Positions 1-10,426 of a DNA stretch of 64,000 nucleotides are shown piece by piece. The translations under genes and the position numbers were made by a program. The stretch covers positions 63,936,028 to 64,000,027 of the forward strand of contig OY757924.1 of the NCBI GenBank assembly GCA_963585895.1, written 5' to 3'. A model generated the notes under the pieces. That model was not told the DNA's origin and did no database searches. It was given only the letters and a program-made list of their open reading frames with translations. Every line of letters begins with the position of its first letter. The stretch's first letter is position 1. This DNA comes from Sepioteuthis lessoniana. Taxonomy: Eukaryota > Mollusca > Cephalopoda > Myopsida > Loliginidae.

Positions 1-394
1 CTATCGATCAATTTTTTTAGACGAACTATTTTAATTGTAAGGTATGGTTTGAATTGCGTGGCCCTTCACAAAATATATGTTTAACTGCGGTCAAATAATA
101 AGAATTATCATCATACATTCATTCTGATTGCACGGATTCCCTTAACTCTATCTTGCTATCTGCCCCTGTAAACCATCGCTCTCCGTAGTTCTTTTCGACT
201 CTCTCCAGTCTCTGCCAAGAGCAGAAGAATCTTAATTTTTGCCGATCAGCTAATACTGGTGTGTCCTTGTGAAGGAGTACTCTAGAAAATGTCGCTTTTG
301 AGTTCGTCACTGATCTTGTTCAGCCTATGTTGTTTGTTTTATTTACATGCTGTGCGAGACGCGAGGTAAATGTCTCTTCGGCTGCTATCATATT
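1..394. other. Unassigned AT-rich sequence
   Basis: I see no gene and no clear boundary here. The short minus-strand frame at 119-310 has no motif I recognise. The right end runs into an L-A relic, so part of this stretch may be more of the same element, too decayed to call. Confidence 0.4.
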
Positions 395-665
395 TGATGC
401 AGCTTTCAGGATTTGTTTAAAACAGTACACAGTATCCTTTTGTAATTCACATCATTGTTTTTATTCAAACTCGTCATTAAAGTTCAGTGGGTGCAACCAT
501 GTAATAGTGCTGAGATGGCTATACCTAGGAAGATTTCTTCATTTATCTTATCAGAGATATCTGATTTTCATATGCTTCATGATCTGTCAATAGCAGTTCA
601 TGATATTCATATGCATACGTTGACATCGTTTTCCGTAGAGGAGATATTGATAACGAGGTATGGGA
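395..665 (-). pseudogene. L-A retrotransposon fragment, strongly decayed
   Basis: Read on the minus strand, this follows the same order of short blocks as the better L-A copies: a region matching 'ENDV', 'IWKSD', then 'LLHGCTH' near the conserved LLYGCTTW motif, then a block like the ILNKSW region. Many substitutions and frame breaks are present. It covers only part of the C-terminal section of the reverse transcriptase and lacks the (ATG)n tail. Confidence 0.55.
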
Positions 666-1182
666 ATTAATCTACGACATTCAGAGTCTTGCCATCCAGA
701 GCGGAGATGGTACCAGTTTGTTCAAAACCTATATACAGCTCACACAGTGATGTGAACACACAGCAGAATATTGATACTCGTGATAGTTAATTAAAACACA
801 TATAGGCTGTAAGATTTTTATGATTTAAATTAAAGAATGCAGAGAGGATTTTGTATTTTATCATTTTTCCCCAGACTAAGAAGGATCTGATTAATCGTAT
901 TCTAGACAATTTGAATGTCTAAACATTTACATGGGCCATACTACCGTTGAACAGAGATTATTTCTTGGCGTGATATCTGGCTTCGACGGAAAGGGTTTTA
1001 GAGCTTCTAGAGAGGAAGGGAAACCCTTCGGTTCTCATGACGATTAGAAAGAGAGGGCTTTACCTAATCAAGGTGTGAGATAGATGCTTTTCTGCTGTGA
1101 GTTAGAGATTATAACCTAAAGGCAGATACTAACGAAAAACGAAATATTAAGCTGGATTCATTCGTTAAAATTAATTAAGTAT
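666..1182. other. Unassigned intergenic sequence
   Basis: No reading frame with a recognisable motif and no clear repeat boundary. AT-rich, with scattered short homopolymer runs. Confidence 0.4.
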
Positions 1183-1425
1183 ATTTGACCTACTGATCGG
1201 ACCCCATCAGTTGCTACCACTTTGAGTCGGAGTGAACCTGGGAGCAATATCACTGAACGGGTACTCCGAATGCCCTAAACCATAGCATTAATGGGCCCTC
1301 ACCATCAGATGGTTCATTATCATATCCTAGACACACATTCGAGTGGGGGGTCTCTTAATCCTTTGGAGAGATGCAGTGTTTGTATTCTACAGCTCCAACC
1401 GAATGGTCTGATAATGCCTGTAATA
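1183..1425 (-). repeat. S4 SINE-like element, head only
   Basis: On the minus strand this begins with the S4 head (a block like AATACACCGACTGC in better copies, then CACCATCAGAT on the plus strand) and runs to the 'GGACCCCATCAG' block that matches the S4 phrase 'GATAGGGTCC'. The internal tandem array and the 3' tail are absent, so the copy is truncated. Confidence 0.7.
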
Positions 1426-2111
1426 ATATCAGAAAAATTATTTCAAATAATGAGGGATTTTTTGTCTCATAGACAGACGAACCTCCGGGAAATTATTATA
1501 TAATTTTGCCACCTGAAGAATTCATATCTTAATTTTATGTATCCACAAAAATACTCTGGGAGAGTTTCTGATAAAGTATAAGAAAATTGCTTTATATTTT
1601 TGAAGAAAATAAAATATTGATAAATGTTTCTGAAAAGACAAGTTATGCGTAATTTATTTAATTATTGCCTGTAATATTTAATAATATCAGTATTACTATA
1701 AGGGTATTCTGAGATAGAAAATTTAACGCAAGGTAGGACAGAAAAAAAAAAACACTGCATGACATTAAGATAATAGGATGGGATAGTTAAAGTAAAGGTT
1801 TACGTGGAAGAAAGTATTACAGAAGTAGATATCATTTTTTTTTTCGCCCCAGAATAAGTGTAATTGCTTGGTAGCAAATAGTTTTATGAATAAAACACCC
1901 TAAATTTTCTTACAAGGTAAACTCTCACCATAATCAAATAGAATCTTACTAATTGTCTCTTTTAATTTCAAATTAACAAAAGATAATGAACTGCGATTGG
2001 TAGGTATGTAGTTAGGTTGAGAGTTATGCTGCTATTTTTCTTCTGAACCAATATTTGTAGAAATTATACAATGAAAAGGAATAAGTTTAGAGCATTTATG
2101 TAATCAAACAG
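1426..2111. other. Unassigned AT-rich sequence
   Basis: No gene, clear repeat or structure found. Contains homopolymer A and T runs near 1741 and 1833. Confidence 0.4.
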
Positions 2112-2360
2112 TACCACTGTGGAAATTCGTAGTGTTCACCAATGGCCAGGGAGACCGAGTTTCAATACCACATCGAGTTATACCAAAGACTCAAAAATAC
2201 TAAATACTTCCTTGCTTAACACTGCATTATAAGGTACATATAAGGGTAAGTGGAGTAATGACGAGAAATGAAGTTGCGTTTTCCCCCTCAACTCGGTTTT
2301 GTAGATATTGAAAAGGGAGCCGTCGAGTCACCCTCGACTACAGTCACCAACTTTACATAG
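2112..2360 (+). repeat. S1 tRNA-derived SINE
   Basis: Matches the S1 family also found near 37.0, 40.9, 43.9, 53.1, 56.2 and 57.4 kb. The decayed tRNA-like head includes 'GTTTCAATACC' (box B-like), followed by 'CCTTGCTTAACACT', 'TATAAGGTACATAT', 'AAAGGGAGCC' and a tail ending 'CCAACTTTACATAGTTA'. It abuts the L-A fragment directly. Confidence 0.75.
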
Positions 2361-2365
2361 TTAGG

Positions 2366-2912
2366 AAGCAGCGTCGAATCAACCGAAAAGGACATCGAAA
2401 CGAGGTTAACGAAAGCATGGACAGCTATCAATAGGCTATCGACTATATGGAAATCAGACCTAACCGATAAAATGAAATGCAGTTTCTTCCAGGCAGCGGT
2501 CACATCGATACTGCTATATGGATGCACTACATGGACGCTAACAAAACGGCTGGAGAAGAAACTAGATGGCAATTACACAAGAATGCTGCGTGCAATCCTG
2601 AACAAGTCCTGGCAGCAACACCCCACAAGACACCAACTGTACGGCCACCTGCCCCCTACCACGAAAACTATTCAAGTTAGACGAACCAGACATGCAGGAC
2701 ATTGCTGGAGAAGCAGAGATGAACTCATAAGAGATGTACTCTTATGGATCCCCACACATGGCCGCGCAAAAGCAGGACGACCAGCTCGAACGTACATTCA
2801 GCAGCTATGTGAAGATACAGGTTGTTGTCCTGAAGACCTACCTAGGGCGATGAACGATAGGGAGGAGTGGCGAGAGAGGGTCAGGAATATCCGTGCTGCC
2901 AGCACGATATGA
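2366..2912 (+). pseudogene. L-A non-LTR retrotransposon, C-terminal end of reverse transcriptase
   Basis: An open frame runs from about 2366 to a TGA at 2910-2912. It reads through GSSVESTEKDIETRLTKAW, then SILLYGCTTWTLTKRLEKK, then RRTRHAGHCWRSRDELI, then GRPARTYIQQLCEDTG and a DREEWRERV end. This is the region after the catalytic core in LINE polymerases; no catalytic YxDD lies in the fragment, so it is 5'-truncated as LINE copies usually are. The stop is followed at once by (ATG)n. I favour an RTE-like or related LINE clade, but the clade is not proven. This frame has no internal stop, so it is among the younger copies. Confidence 0.85.
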
Positions 2913-2918
2913 TGATGA

Positions 2919-2974
<56 letters not shown>
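2908..2974. repeat. (ATG)n tail running into a (TA)n tract
   Basis: Four ATG/TGA units form the L-A 3' tail and pass without a break into about 25 TA units. The trinucleotide tail recurs at the 3' end of other L-A copies (30.4, 33.5, 22.6 and 47.9 kb). Confidence 0.9.
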
Positions 2975-2975
<1 letters not shown>

Positions 2976-3600
2976 CAATCTACGTAATATATATATATTT
3001 GATTTCTGTCATTTGAAGCTGTAAACTATAAGAATCATTCATGATTATAGATATCTATTTCGGAAATAGCGGTTTGAGGGAATTACGCTATTGTTTTTAG
3101 GCACACAAATGAATTACGAGACTATTGCTTTAACAATACACAATAACGAAAATTCTTTATTTGCAGCTTTGAGGCGGTTTGTTCTTGGAGCTGCAAGACT
3201 CGTGGTGTTTAGGCTTGTTGGATGTTTGAGACGAAATGGCTTAGCTAGATGTTGAGATGGCAGTGTGTCGTTGGACGTGTGAGGGAAGTATTCAAGGCCA
3301 CCGTGTAGTTTTGAGTGTCTGGTATTTGTGGAGAGTAGGCGTTATCGCCGTTAATGTGACCAGAGGTGAAATGGGAGCTTGTCGAGAGCGAAGTGGCGCT
3401 CGGATCGACATAGTAAATTTTTGTGGTGCTTGTGGAAGGCATGCTGAACGTAGCTTATTCATATTCAACTGGGATTCCTTGGTCTAAAATATATTAGACG
3501 CAAGGAATCCATAAATCAGAAGGTTCCCTCGCTGAGTGTCCATGTTGCTGCTGCTAGGGATAAAGCCACAGTGATATGTCCACACTAGGTGGCTTGTTTA
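2975..3600. other. Unassigned, moderately GC-rich stretch
   Basis: The part from 3170 to 3450 is richer in GC than the surroundings. Short frames on both strands (3257-3487 plus, 3245-3442 minus) show no known motif. On the minus strand an AATAAA at about 3160 follows a GC-rich stretch, which could be the end of an old LTR, but I see no matching partner or target duplication. Confidence 0.35.
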
Positions 3601-3760
3601 GCTAAAAAGCATCGCTAAGCAGGGGCGACCAGAGACACGTCCGTTCTGGTCGCCGTCTCAAGCCGAAGAGAGTGGTTTTGGCTGCTCACCCGTTTTGCTA
3701 GCCGGAAGTGAAGGTCCGGGCTGAATGGGATAAGTCATCCTGATTGGGTGAAATTCAGTG
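3601..3760. other. GC-rich block with a perfect 10-bp hairpin
   Basis: Positions 3624-3633 (GGCGACCAGA) pair perfectly with 3645-3654 (TCTGGTCGCC) across an 11-base loop. The flanks are also GC-rich compared with the window. No family is recognised. Confidence 0.5.
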
Positions 3761-3879
3761 TTGAATTAAATAGCGCGCCAAAAACAAAATACGAGATAGG
3801 TTGGCCCCAGAATTTCAGGTATGGAGTACCTGATATTCGATACACAAAATTGTAAGAGAAGGGAAATAAAAGAAAAGAG

Positions 3880-4660
3880 CCACGAGTGTCACAACACGAA
3901 AGAGCAAAATACAAACAATGAAAAATACATACATATATAAAGAAAAACGAACAAAAGCAAATTAATAAAAAAAAAGGGAAAGTGTCCTGTTTAGTTCTTT
4001 TTTTTGTGTACCTCGTGGTACGTTTTCTTTGTTTTTTTTAAAAAAAAACAAAATGTCACTGAGAAAAAAAAGTTCATGAGCCGAGAAGGTGGCATACAGA
4101 ATTAGCTGTATATTTCAGAGGAGTAGTCTGAGTTTTTTGGGGTCCTCTGGAATTTATAGCAGCAGTTCATGGTTTAGTGAGGTAGTGGGAGAGATAACCC
4201 ACGTTGCTGAAGAAAACAAAATAGGAGTAGGGTGAGTGAAAGTTAAAGTTACCTATTTTGCCAGTTAGGAAGTGAAAAAGTGTTGATAAAGTTTTGTTGA
4301 AAAAAAATTCCACATTGTTTGGTATTTTACGTCTATTTTGGATAGTACTTGAAGATAGTTCGGCGGGTACATTTGAAATTTTTTTTTGTTTTTATGTTTC
4401 GTTGGTTTTTTTCTTTCGTGGTGGAATGATGCATGTTCGTAAGGCTGTGTTTGTTATCAGAAGGTTAATTTTAGTGATGTTTGGTTTAGCGAGGAAAAGG
4501 GTGTAACGTATGTGTGTTTACGTTGTGTCGTTTCCTCTCCGAGTGTGGTAAGGCATATAAAGGTTGGTTGAAGATGAAGTTGGTCGAAAGGTGTTGTTAT
4601 GAATAGTTTTTATTTGTCTCGCAATTCAAAAAGTGCCATTCGGGATCACCAATTTTAAAA
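3880..4660. other. Unassigned region with A-runs and a promoter-like patch
   Basis: Contains poly-A and poly-T runs and a 'CATATAAAGG' at about 4554-4563 that looks like a TATA box. It is followed about 50 bases later by a T-rich stretch and 'GGGATCACCA'. The layout recalls a retroelement LTR, but I find no paired copy or boundaries, so no promoter is claimed. The frame at 4294-4506 has no recognised motif. Confidence 0.3.
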
Positions 4661-4662
4661 AA

Positions 4663-5700
4663 TTGTATCTTCATTTTCTTTTAATTATTTTCACGCAACT
4701 CTTACACTTTCTTCAAACCAAATATAATTCAGATGTCGCCGATCCTCATTAAGTTTAGATGGTGGAAATAATTTAAGCAACAAACTCCATGTTTACTGCA
4801 GTTAACATTCCCTAAAAAAATCTTGGTCACTTTTTCTCACACACATATTTTTAGAAAGATAATGTATTTCAATAATTTACTTCAAGTAAATTGAAGTAAA
4901 TTTACAAAGAAAGTAAAATAGAAGAGGAAAAGGGAAATATCAATAAGAATAAAAACACGTGAATTGAGGTAGGGACATATAACATGGAGAAAAAGAAAAG
5001 AGAAAATAAAAGAGAAACTGAAGAGAAAAAAAGGAAGAAGAATAAGGGAATCATGAGACAATATAGAATTAGATAAGGAACAATGGGGAAGTTAAAGACC
5101 AAAAATTGAAGAGCACTCGAGAATATAAAAATGGAGTGAGACAACGGTAAAATGGATCCAAAAGCAAAAAAAAAACCCAAAAACATTGTCATGAACATAA
5201 AAACAATGAAATATAGAACAGAATGATTGTGAGGGAAAGAAAAATGTTAGAGATTATGAGGAAAAAATATATCCCTACAGATTAATTCCTAGCTAGGATT
5301 TTGAAACTTAATTCTTTTCATCGGTCACAAGGAGGTCGTCTTGATAAGAAATCCTGTGACTCAACATAAAAAAGTAAAATAGATAGAATGCAATTTTTGC
5401 AATTTGGGATTAAACCGTTCAACAATGTGATGTATTATTTCCTGTTTACAGTTAAGACAAATATATTCTAGGTCTTCACTTGTTAATCCTTATTTCTATG
5501 TAGATTGATTTTTAAAAAAAATGTTTTTGGAAAAAAAATAGATCAATGTTGTCTGCTAATTCATAGGTCCTCTCCATTATATGCTATTGAAACGCTTGGA
5601 ATTCTCCAAATATCATTTACCAAATAGAAGAATAAATGATAGAATATCGATTCTTTATATTACAAGTTCAGTTGAGAATCGATGATTTTTGGAAGAAGAC
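4663..5700. other. Unassigned, with purine-rich strand asymmetry at 4905-5270
   Basis: For about 350 bases the plus strand is almost all A and G (runs such as AGAAGAGGAAAAGGGAAA). The minus-strand frame at 4902-5198 is only its Phe/Leu/Ser-rich translation and is not taken as a gene. Confidence 0.5.
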
Positions 5701-5717
5701 TGGTAATCACTTCAGGG

Positions 5718-5719
5718 TG

Positions 5720-5779
<60 letters not shown>
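5718..5779. repeat. (TA)n microsatellite, left of a foldback
   Basis: About 30 uninterrupted TA units. The Ile-Tyr repeat frame across it is a translation artefact. Confidence 0.9.
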
Positions 5780-5785
<6 letters not shown>

Positions 5786-6101
5786 CGTAATAGACATTTT
5801 ATGTCTACATATTTTCTTCTGAATCCGTTCGAATTCCCGAATTACTTTTATCGTATTGGGGGGGGGTTGATTTATGTATTGTCAATAGTTGTATGTATCC
5901 CTAGTACTTTCTGCCCGACATTGGGCCATCATCAGTGGAGGATCTATTACAAAGTGATGTAACTTTTTAAAGTGATAGGGATACATACAACTATGGACAG
6001 TACATAAATAAATTCCCCCCGAATACGATAAAAGTAATACAAGAATTAAAACGGATCCAGAAGAAAATATGTAGACATAAAATGTCTATTATGTTTAATG
6101 A
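5779..6101. repeat. Foldback inverted repeat, arms of about 124 bases
   Basis: Arm 5779-5902 is the near-perfect reverse complement of 5977-6101; for example ATGTCTACATATTTTCTTCT at the left matches AGAAGAAAATATGTAGACAT at the right. The loop is about 75 bases. A second (TA)n tract at 6134-6172 lies close to the right arm, so the structure is almost symmetric. The loop carries a hammerhead-like core. Confidence 0.85.
5908..5935 (-). ncRNA. Hammerhead-ribozyme-like core in foldback loop
   Basis: The minus strand reads CTGATGA, then TGGCCCAATGTCGGGCA, then GAAA. GCCC and GGGC can form stem II with one bulged base. After GAAA, AG-TA-CT could be a minimal stem III ending at a UA cleavage position. 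The stem I strand is only partly paired, so the motif may be decayed. Confidence 0.45.
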
Positions 6102-6131
6102 AATTTGTATCAACGAAGAAATGCTGCCAAA

Positions 6132-6133
<2 letters not shown>

Positions 6134-6172
<39 letters not shown>
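6134..6172. repeat. (TA)n microsatellite, right of foldback
   Basis: About 19 TA units. Confidence 0.9.
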
Positions 6173-6175
<3 letters not shown>

Positions 6176-6655
6176 CAGGAACTAGTGTCTTTTATAAAGA
6201 TAATGAATTCTTGATTATTGAGAAATAAAACCAGTATATATGCCTACTGGTTTTAAAACCCCTCTGTGGGTCGTGATTCTTTGTTGGTTGGTACGGGGTT
6301 AATCATCTAATTTTTCAATAAAAACAAATGTTCAAAATTTGTATAACGTGATTTTCTAAAATAATTTGATATTCTATCTCTAACTCTGAAGACTGACCTA
6401 CCCTGAAAAGTATAGATTTTGTAAGGTGACAAACTCTAAAAATCATCAGGGGATAGAATGGTTATTTTCCCCACTGTATGAATATATAGTAAGTGATAGT
6501 TTAAATAATGTAAGCGTTCATTTGGAAGCATTAAAAAATGACTCATGTAATTACTTAAAGTTATATTTAGAGACAAGACGTTCCAGTTAGTTTTGAATAG
6601 CTAAGCTACAAAACCATTTTCATTTCTTTTTTTATATTCAAGTATATAGGGTATG
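6173..6655. other. Unassigned AT-rich sequence
   Basis: No motif-bearing frame and no repeat family recognised. Confidence 0.4.
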
Positions 6656-6694
6656 CTTATATATATATATATATATAACATTGGACAGTATAAA

Positions 6695-6866
6695 CACATA
6701 CTTAACTGCCGTTTTTTCATAGTTCAATATCATATTTGCATATTCTCTCATATATAAGTTACACGATTTCCAATGTTTTTTTTTTAATAAAGAGTGCTTG
6801 ATATCGATGCTAGAGCATATGCAAATATGATATTGAACTACAAGAAAAGGGCAGTTAAGTATGTGT
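6695..6866. repeat. Second inverted repeat, arms of about 52 bases
   Basis: Left arm (about 6695-6746) includes ACATACTTAACTGCC and AGTTCAATATCATATTTGCA. The right arm (about 6813-6866) holds TGCAAATATGATATTGAACT and GGCAGTTAAGTATGT. The spacer of about 65 bases contains a T/A run. A (TA)n tract lies just to the left at 6657-6677. Confidence 0.8.
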
Positions 6867-7429
6867 CTGTTATATTCAACGTTATATTTATTCATATATA
6901 TACACGTGTGTGGTTGGGGGTGTGATTGTATGCACACACATACACATATATATATATATATACATGGAGAGAGAGCGAAAGTAAGTTAGCTATATACATA
7001 TATATATTTGAGTCAGTGAATATAGGTGAGTAGGGAATACTAAAGAAAAGAAAACTAGATTTATCGTAATTGTTTTTAGAGAAAAAAAAATTCACTATGC
7101 CCCAAAGAGAAAAGCTAACCAAATTTAGATGCTTATTTGATCAACGCCTTTAATTTTATTAGTATCTTTCGTTGCCTCAAGATTGTGTGATAGACTGCCT
7201 CCTCTATTCTCAGTACACAACGCTTTGGGATTTATTTCAGCTGGCTTTACACGCAAACCATTTACTGAAGAATATTCAAGGTGCATTTATACCTATAAAT
7301 GAATAGTCTCTTTCTTATAAATTTTAGATGCGTTTATCAGCAACGTAATATATATCAGGGTGTATCAAACCCATTTCTCTTTTTATTCTACCTTGACACT
7401 TTGTTGATGAATAATCTAAGAATTGAAAT
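6867..7429. other. Unassigned, with short (TA)n tracts
   Basis: Short TA-rich tracts at about 6895-6962 and 6990-7007. No gene seen. Confidence 0.4.
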
Positions 7430-7650
7430 ATGAATACTGCATCCGTCAGTCCTGTTAGACTATGGATCTGCGCCGGGATATCAGCTTATTATCTGAGGAA
7501 AATTTGTTTGGAAAGTCGCCAATTGCCCTGCAGTATGTCCCCTTTTCATGAGAGATATTTCGTCCAGGTGTTCGCTTAGGTACCATACAGCATGCCGTTT
7601 TGTCATCGCCAATATAAGGTTCAACACAATGTCGACTGACTTTGATATAA
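7430..7650. repeat. Possible dispersed repeat, unclassified
   Basis: Phrases such as GTCCTGTTAGACTATGGATC and GGTACCATACAGCATGCCG resemble, from memory only, a molluscan dispersed repeat. No second copy lies in this window, so the call is weak. Confidence 0.25.
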
Positions 7651-7944
7651 GTCGGTTGAATAGTTGAGTTTAGTAGTTATCAAAATCAGCTCTTTGTCAT
7701 GACGACAAGCTAAGTTAGAACTGAAACGCGATTTCCTGTACTCTGAACAAGGAGAGATTTATAACTTATTGGGAATTCAATGGTATGCATGTAGTGAAGT
7801 CCATTCTCTAGAATCTGATTGGTCGCAGGTTCATGAATGGACATTTTAAGTGTGGAAGTAAATAACGAAGTGTAATCCGACAATATACAGAGAAAATTTG
7901 ATAAGGTTATCCAAGTAAAGAGAGATTTATTAAGATTTATTTTA

Positions 7945-7946
<2 letters not shown>

Positions 7947-7991
<45 letters not shown>
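7947..7991. repeat. (TA)n microsatellite
   Basis: About 22 TA units. The nearby minus-strand frame is an artefact of it. Confidence 0.9.
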
Positions 7992-7992
<1 letters not shown>

Positions 7993-8900
7993 TCCGGTTT
8001 GTTTAGTAGTTTGTTTAGTAGTTGCACAGATTCTGTATTGTCCGAGAACTGGGAATCCCAGAGCCGGTAAGTGTTTTTATTATTGTTGTTATTCTACATA
8101 TTAGAGTAGTGAGACTTATATATAGACTTTATACTTTCACCACCCTACACGAGCAATGTAACCTGCCCATCTAGTAGGAACGTTTGAATTCAGTGTTTTG
8201 TTTTGCTTTTCTCTTAGATTGGTTTTCCTTGTCAAAACTGGAGATGCCAGTCTAATTTACAAGTTATTAATGTCTGAATGAAAAAGAGGAGTGTCAATTC
8301 TTTTTTCTTTGACATTAGTACGCAGTAAAATTTAAGCAGCCAAGCCCCAGTTTCGAACCAGTTACGCTGACTCTACTCTCTATGACGATAACTTTAATGC
8401 CTAGCACCAATGCATAAAACAATTTTTCATGAAATATTAAGATCGTAGTAATATCTGTTTGAAAAAAGTATATGAAATATTTTACAAGAAGAAACAAATA
8501 AAGAATGGCAGTGATTATTTAGTCAACTAGCTGCTTTTTAATTGCAGATGGTTGCAAAATGTGTCAACTCAACTACAATGCTTCATATTTCAACTTTATG
8601 TGCTTCGTCTTGAACATAAAACAATAGTTTTTTTATATGAAAGCATTCTAAAAATGGCCATGCAAATCTGAAGGCAAATCTCAAATTTTAACTAATAATT
8701 TAAAAAAAAAAAATTCGACAATTCAACAATAAAGTGAAATCGATGAACTTTTCAACCAGAATGAAATTGATGAATCATATTAATGATAGATTTTACAAGC
8801 AAACTTTTACTTGACAATGCACAGGTATTGTTTTATTTGTTCGTTGTTTTTTAGCTCCCATAAAGATGAATGCCTCTGCTCTGTTCACAGTATAAAAAAT
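7992..8900. other. Unassigned, with a small tRNA-like patch
   Basis: On the minus strand at about 8335-8405 a 'GGTTCGAAACTGG' (box B-like) follows a weak box A-like stretch. It may be the head of a lost SINE. The rest is AT-rich with no feature I can support. Confidence 0.3.
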
Positions 8901-8901
8901 A

Positions 8902-9201
8902 CGAGGATAATTAAATAAGTTTCCACACTTTTTTCGTACGGACACTTTTATTGATAGTACACGCATAAAACTCTAGTCCACTTCGAAGTAATCTCCTCCA
9001 GCTGCAATGCACTTGTTGAACCGTTCCAACAACTTCTGTGTATTCCAATTCCTGCTGTAGCTGTTCATTTCAACCTGAAATCATAAAAATTGGTCTGTCA
9101 TCTCATAAGATATGTAGCAATAACATACTTAATTTTCAAGAGTCTAGAACAATTTTAAATGTCTGTACAAAAATGTCTGGGAACTTATTGAATGGACAAC
9201 C
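8902..9201 (-). mobile_element. 300-bp MITE-like deletion derivative of the mariner family
   Basis: Flanked by TA on both sides (8900-8901 and 9202-9203). The left end, with TTTCCACACTTTTTTCGTACG, and the right end, with TGTCTGGGAACTTATTG, match the ends of the larger copies at 42.4 and 57.9 kb. Inside, about 110 bases from the 3' end of the transposase region (CTGCAATGCACTTGTTG) are joined directly to the 5' untranslated side (CCAATTCCTGCTGTAGCTG). Nearly all coding sequence is gone. Confidence 0.8.
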
Positions 9202-9475
9202 TATATATTCTCTCTTTCCATTCTGCACAAAATTATTGATTTGTCCGTTTTATTTTTCTTGATCCTAAATATACTTCATTTTCTATAAAATTGTACACAT
9301 AATTTTCACCAAAATTTTAAGGAAGAACAAAAAATAATTATTCTCTTGTGAATGTCAAGATTCACTGCAATGGATTGCGGCAGTGCACGGGTCAAAATGA
9401 CAATTTTTACGAATTTGAAAAAGAAGAAAACCGAGAAAAAAGAACGAAACTACTCTCTAACCCTTCTCCAGAGTA
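9202..9475. other. Unassigned sequence
   Basis: No feature recognised. Confidence 0.4.
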
Positions 9476-9640
9476 GGGAGAGATACGATATTATTCAAGG
9501 ATGAATTTCAAGGGAGAGATACGCTGCTATCCAAAACAGTATCACCGGGGGAGATACGCTCTTATCCAAGAGAAAATTACTGTAGAAACATACGCCATTA
9601 TCCAAAAGACCATTTCCTGAGAGAGACATATTGATATCTA
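9476..9640. repeat. Degenerate 36-bp minisatellite, about 4.5 units
   Basis: Units begin GGGAGAGATACG or a variant near 9476, 9512, 9547, 9583 and 9620 and carry 'TATCCAA' about 15 bases in. Spacing is close to 36 bases. Units differ by several substitutions. Confidence 0.7.
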
Positions 9641-10254
9641 AAAAAAAATACTTAAACTGTCATTTAAGCGGAAATTTTGGACTTCCGAATATTAAGGCAA
9701 TCAAAATCGAAAATCCAATCGCTGATTACATTGATTCAGTTCAAATCACCAATATGTTAATTAGTTTAAATAATGAAAGTGCAAAGAAAAGTGAGTAACG
9801 TGCCATGTTTTGAAAATGATAAGTTCACACTTTGAAATGGGAGCGTCGTTTCAGGTCAGACAAGGGATAATTAAAATCACTTATCACTAATTATAAAACA
9901 AACTAACCCCAACCAAAAACTTTGATAGTTCGGAATATCTGTCCATATTGAAAGTTTCAACCGTAAACACACGTTGGTTATGTTTAGTAGAACCTTTTAT
10001 CTTTTGCAAGACGTACTGTTTTGCTCCTTGTTGAAATTACGACTGGGATGTTATGCAATGAAGAGACCTGAAATCAAAATGACGAAAACATATACTCGTA
10101 AAATGTAATAATATTCCCTCTCTCAACGTTTTAAATAATGATAATAATTGCGATTGTTTGTCAGAGGAATCCTGCTGAGAATTGTGCAAGGGATTAAGAT
10201 TTAATTATACTAAGAAATGGTTCGTGCCCGAAACAGAATCCGTTTAAAATAGAG
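9641..10254. other. Unassigned AT-rich sequence
   Basis: No gene or repeat recognised. Confidence 0.4.
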
Positions 10255-10426
10255 ACGATGAAAAACTCAAGAACTTGTAGATAAAGACAATCAAATCCCG
10301 ACGACATGACTAGACCGCGTATTAATCAAGAGGAAGAGAACTTGAGAATTTTGCTGTTCCAGCAGATAATTGAATAAAAATGTGAAAAGATAGACCAATT
10401 CCTGAACATTGCCATGCCCAGTAGGC
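10255..10426 (+). pseudogene. L-R retrotransposon, endonuclease region (left part of copy split by S4)
   Basis: Decayed codons read 'RRHD', matching the conserved RRPD of the restriction-like endonuclease, and then 'FAVPAD', matching D-x-AVPxD further on. Stops and frame breaks are frequent. The copy continues beyond the S4 insertion at about 11064. Confidence 0.6.

Noticed and set aside
3150-3480. LTR on the minus strand
   Set aside because: An AATAAA and a GC-rich upstream part are present, but no second copy, no terminal inverted repeat and no target duplication were found.
4500-4660. TATA-containing promoter or LTR
   Set aside because: A single TATA-like word in AT-rich DNA with no downstream gene or paired LTR is not enough.
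4902-5198. 98-codon Phe/Leu-rich frame as a membrane protein
   Set aside because: It is the pyrimidine-rich strand of a purine tract. Hydrophobicity follows from base composition alone.
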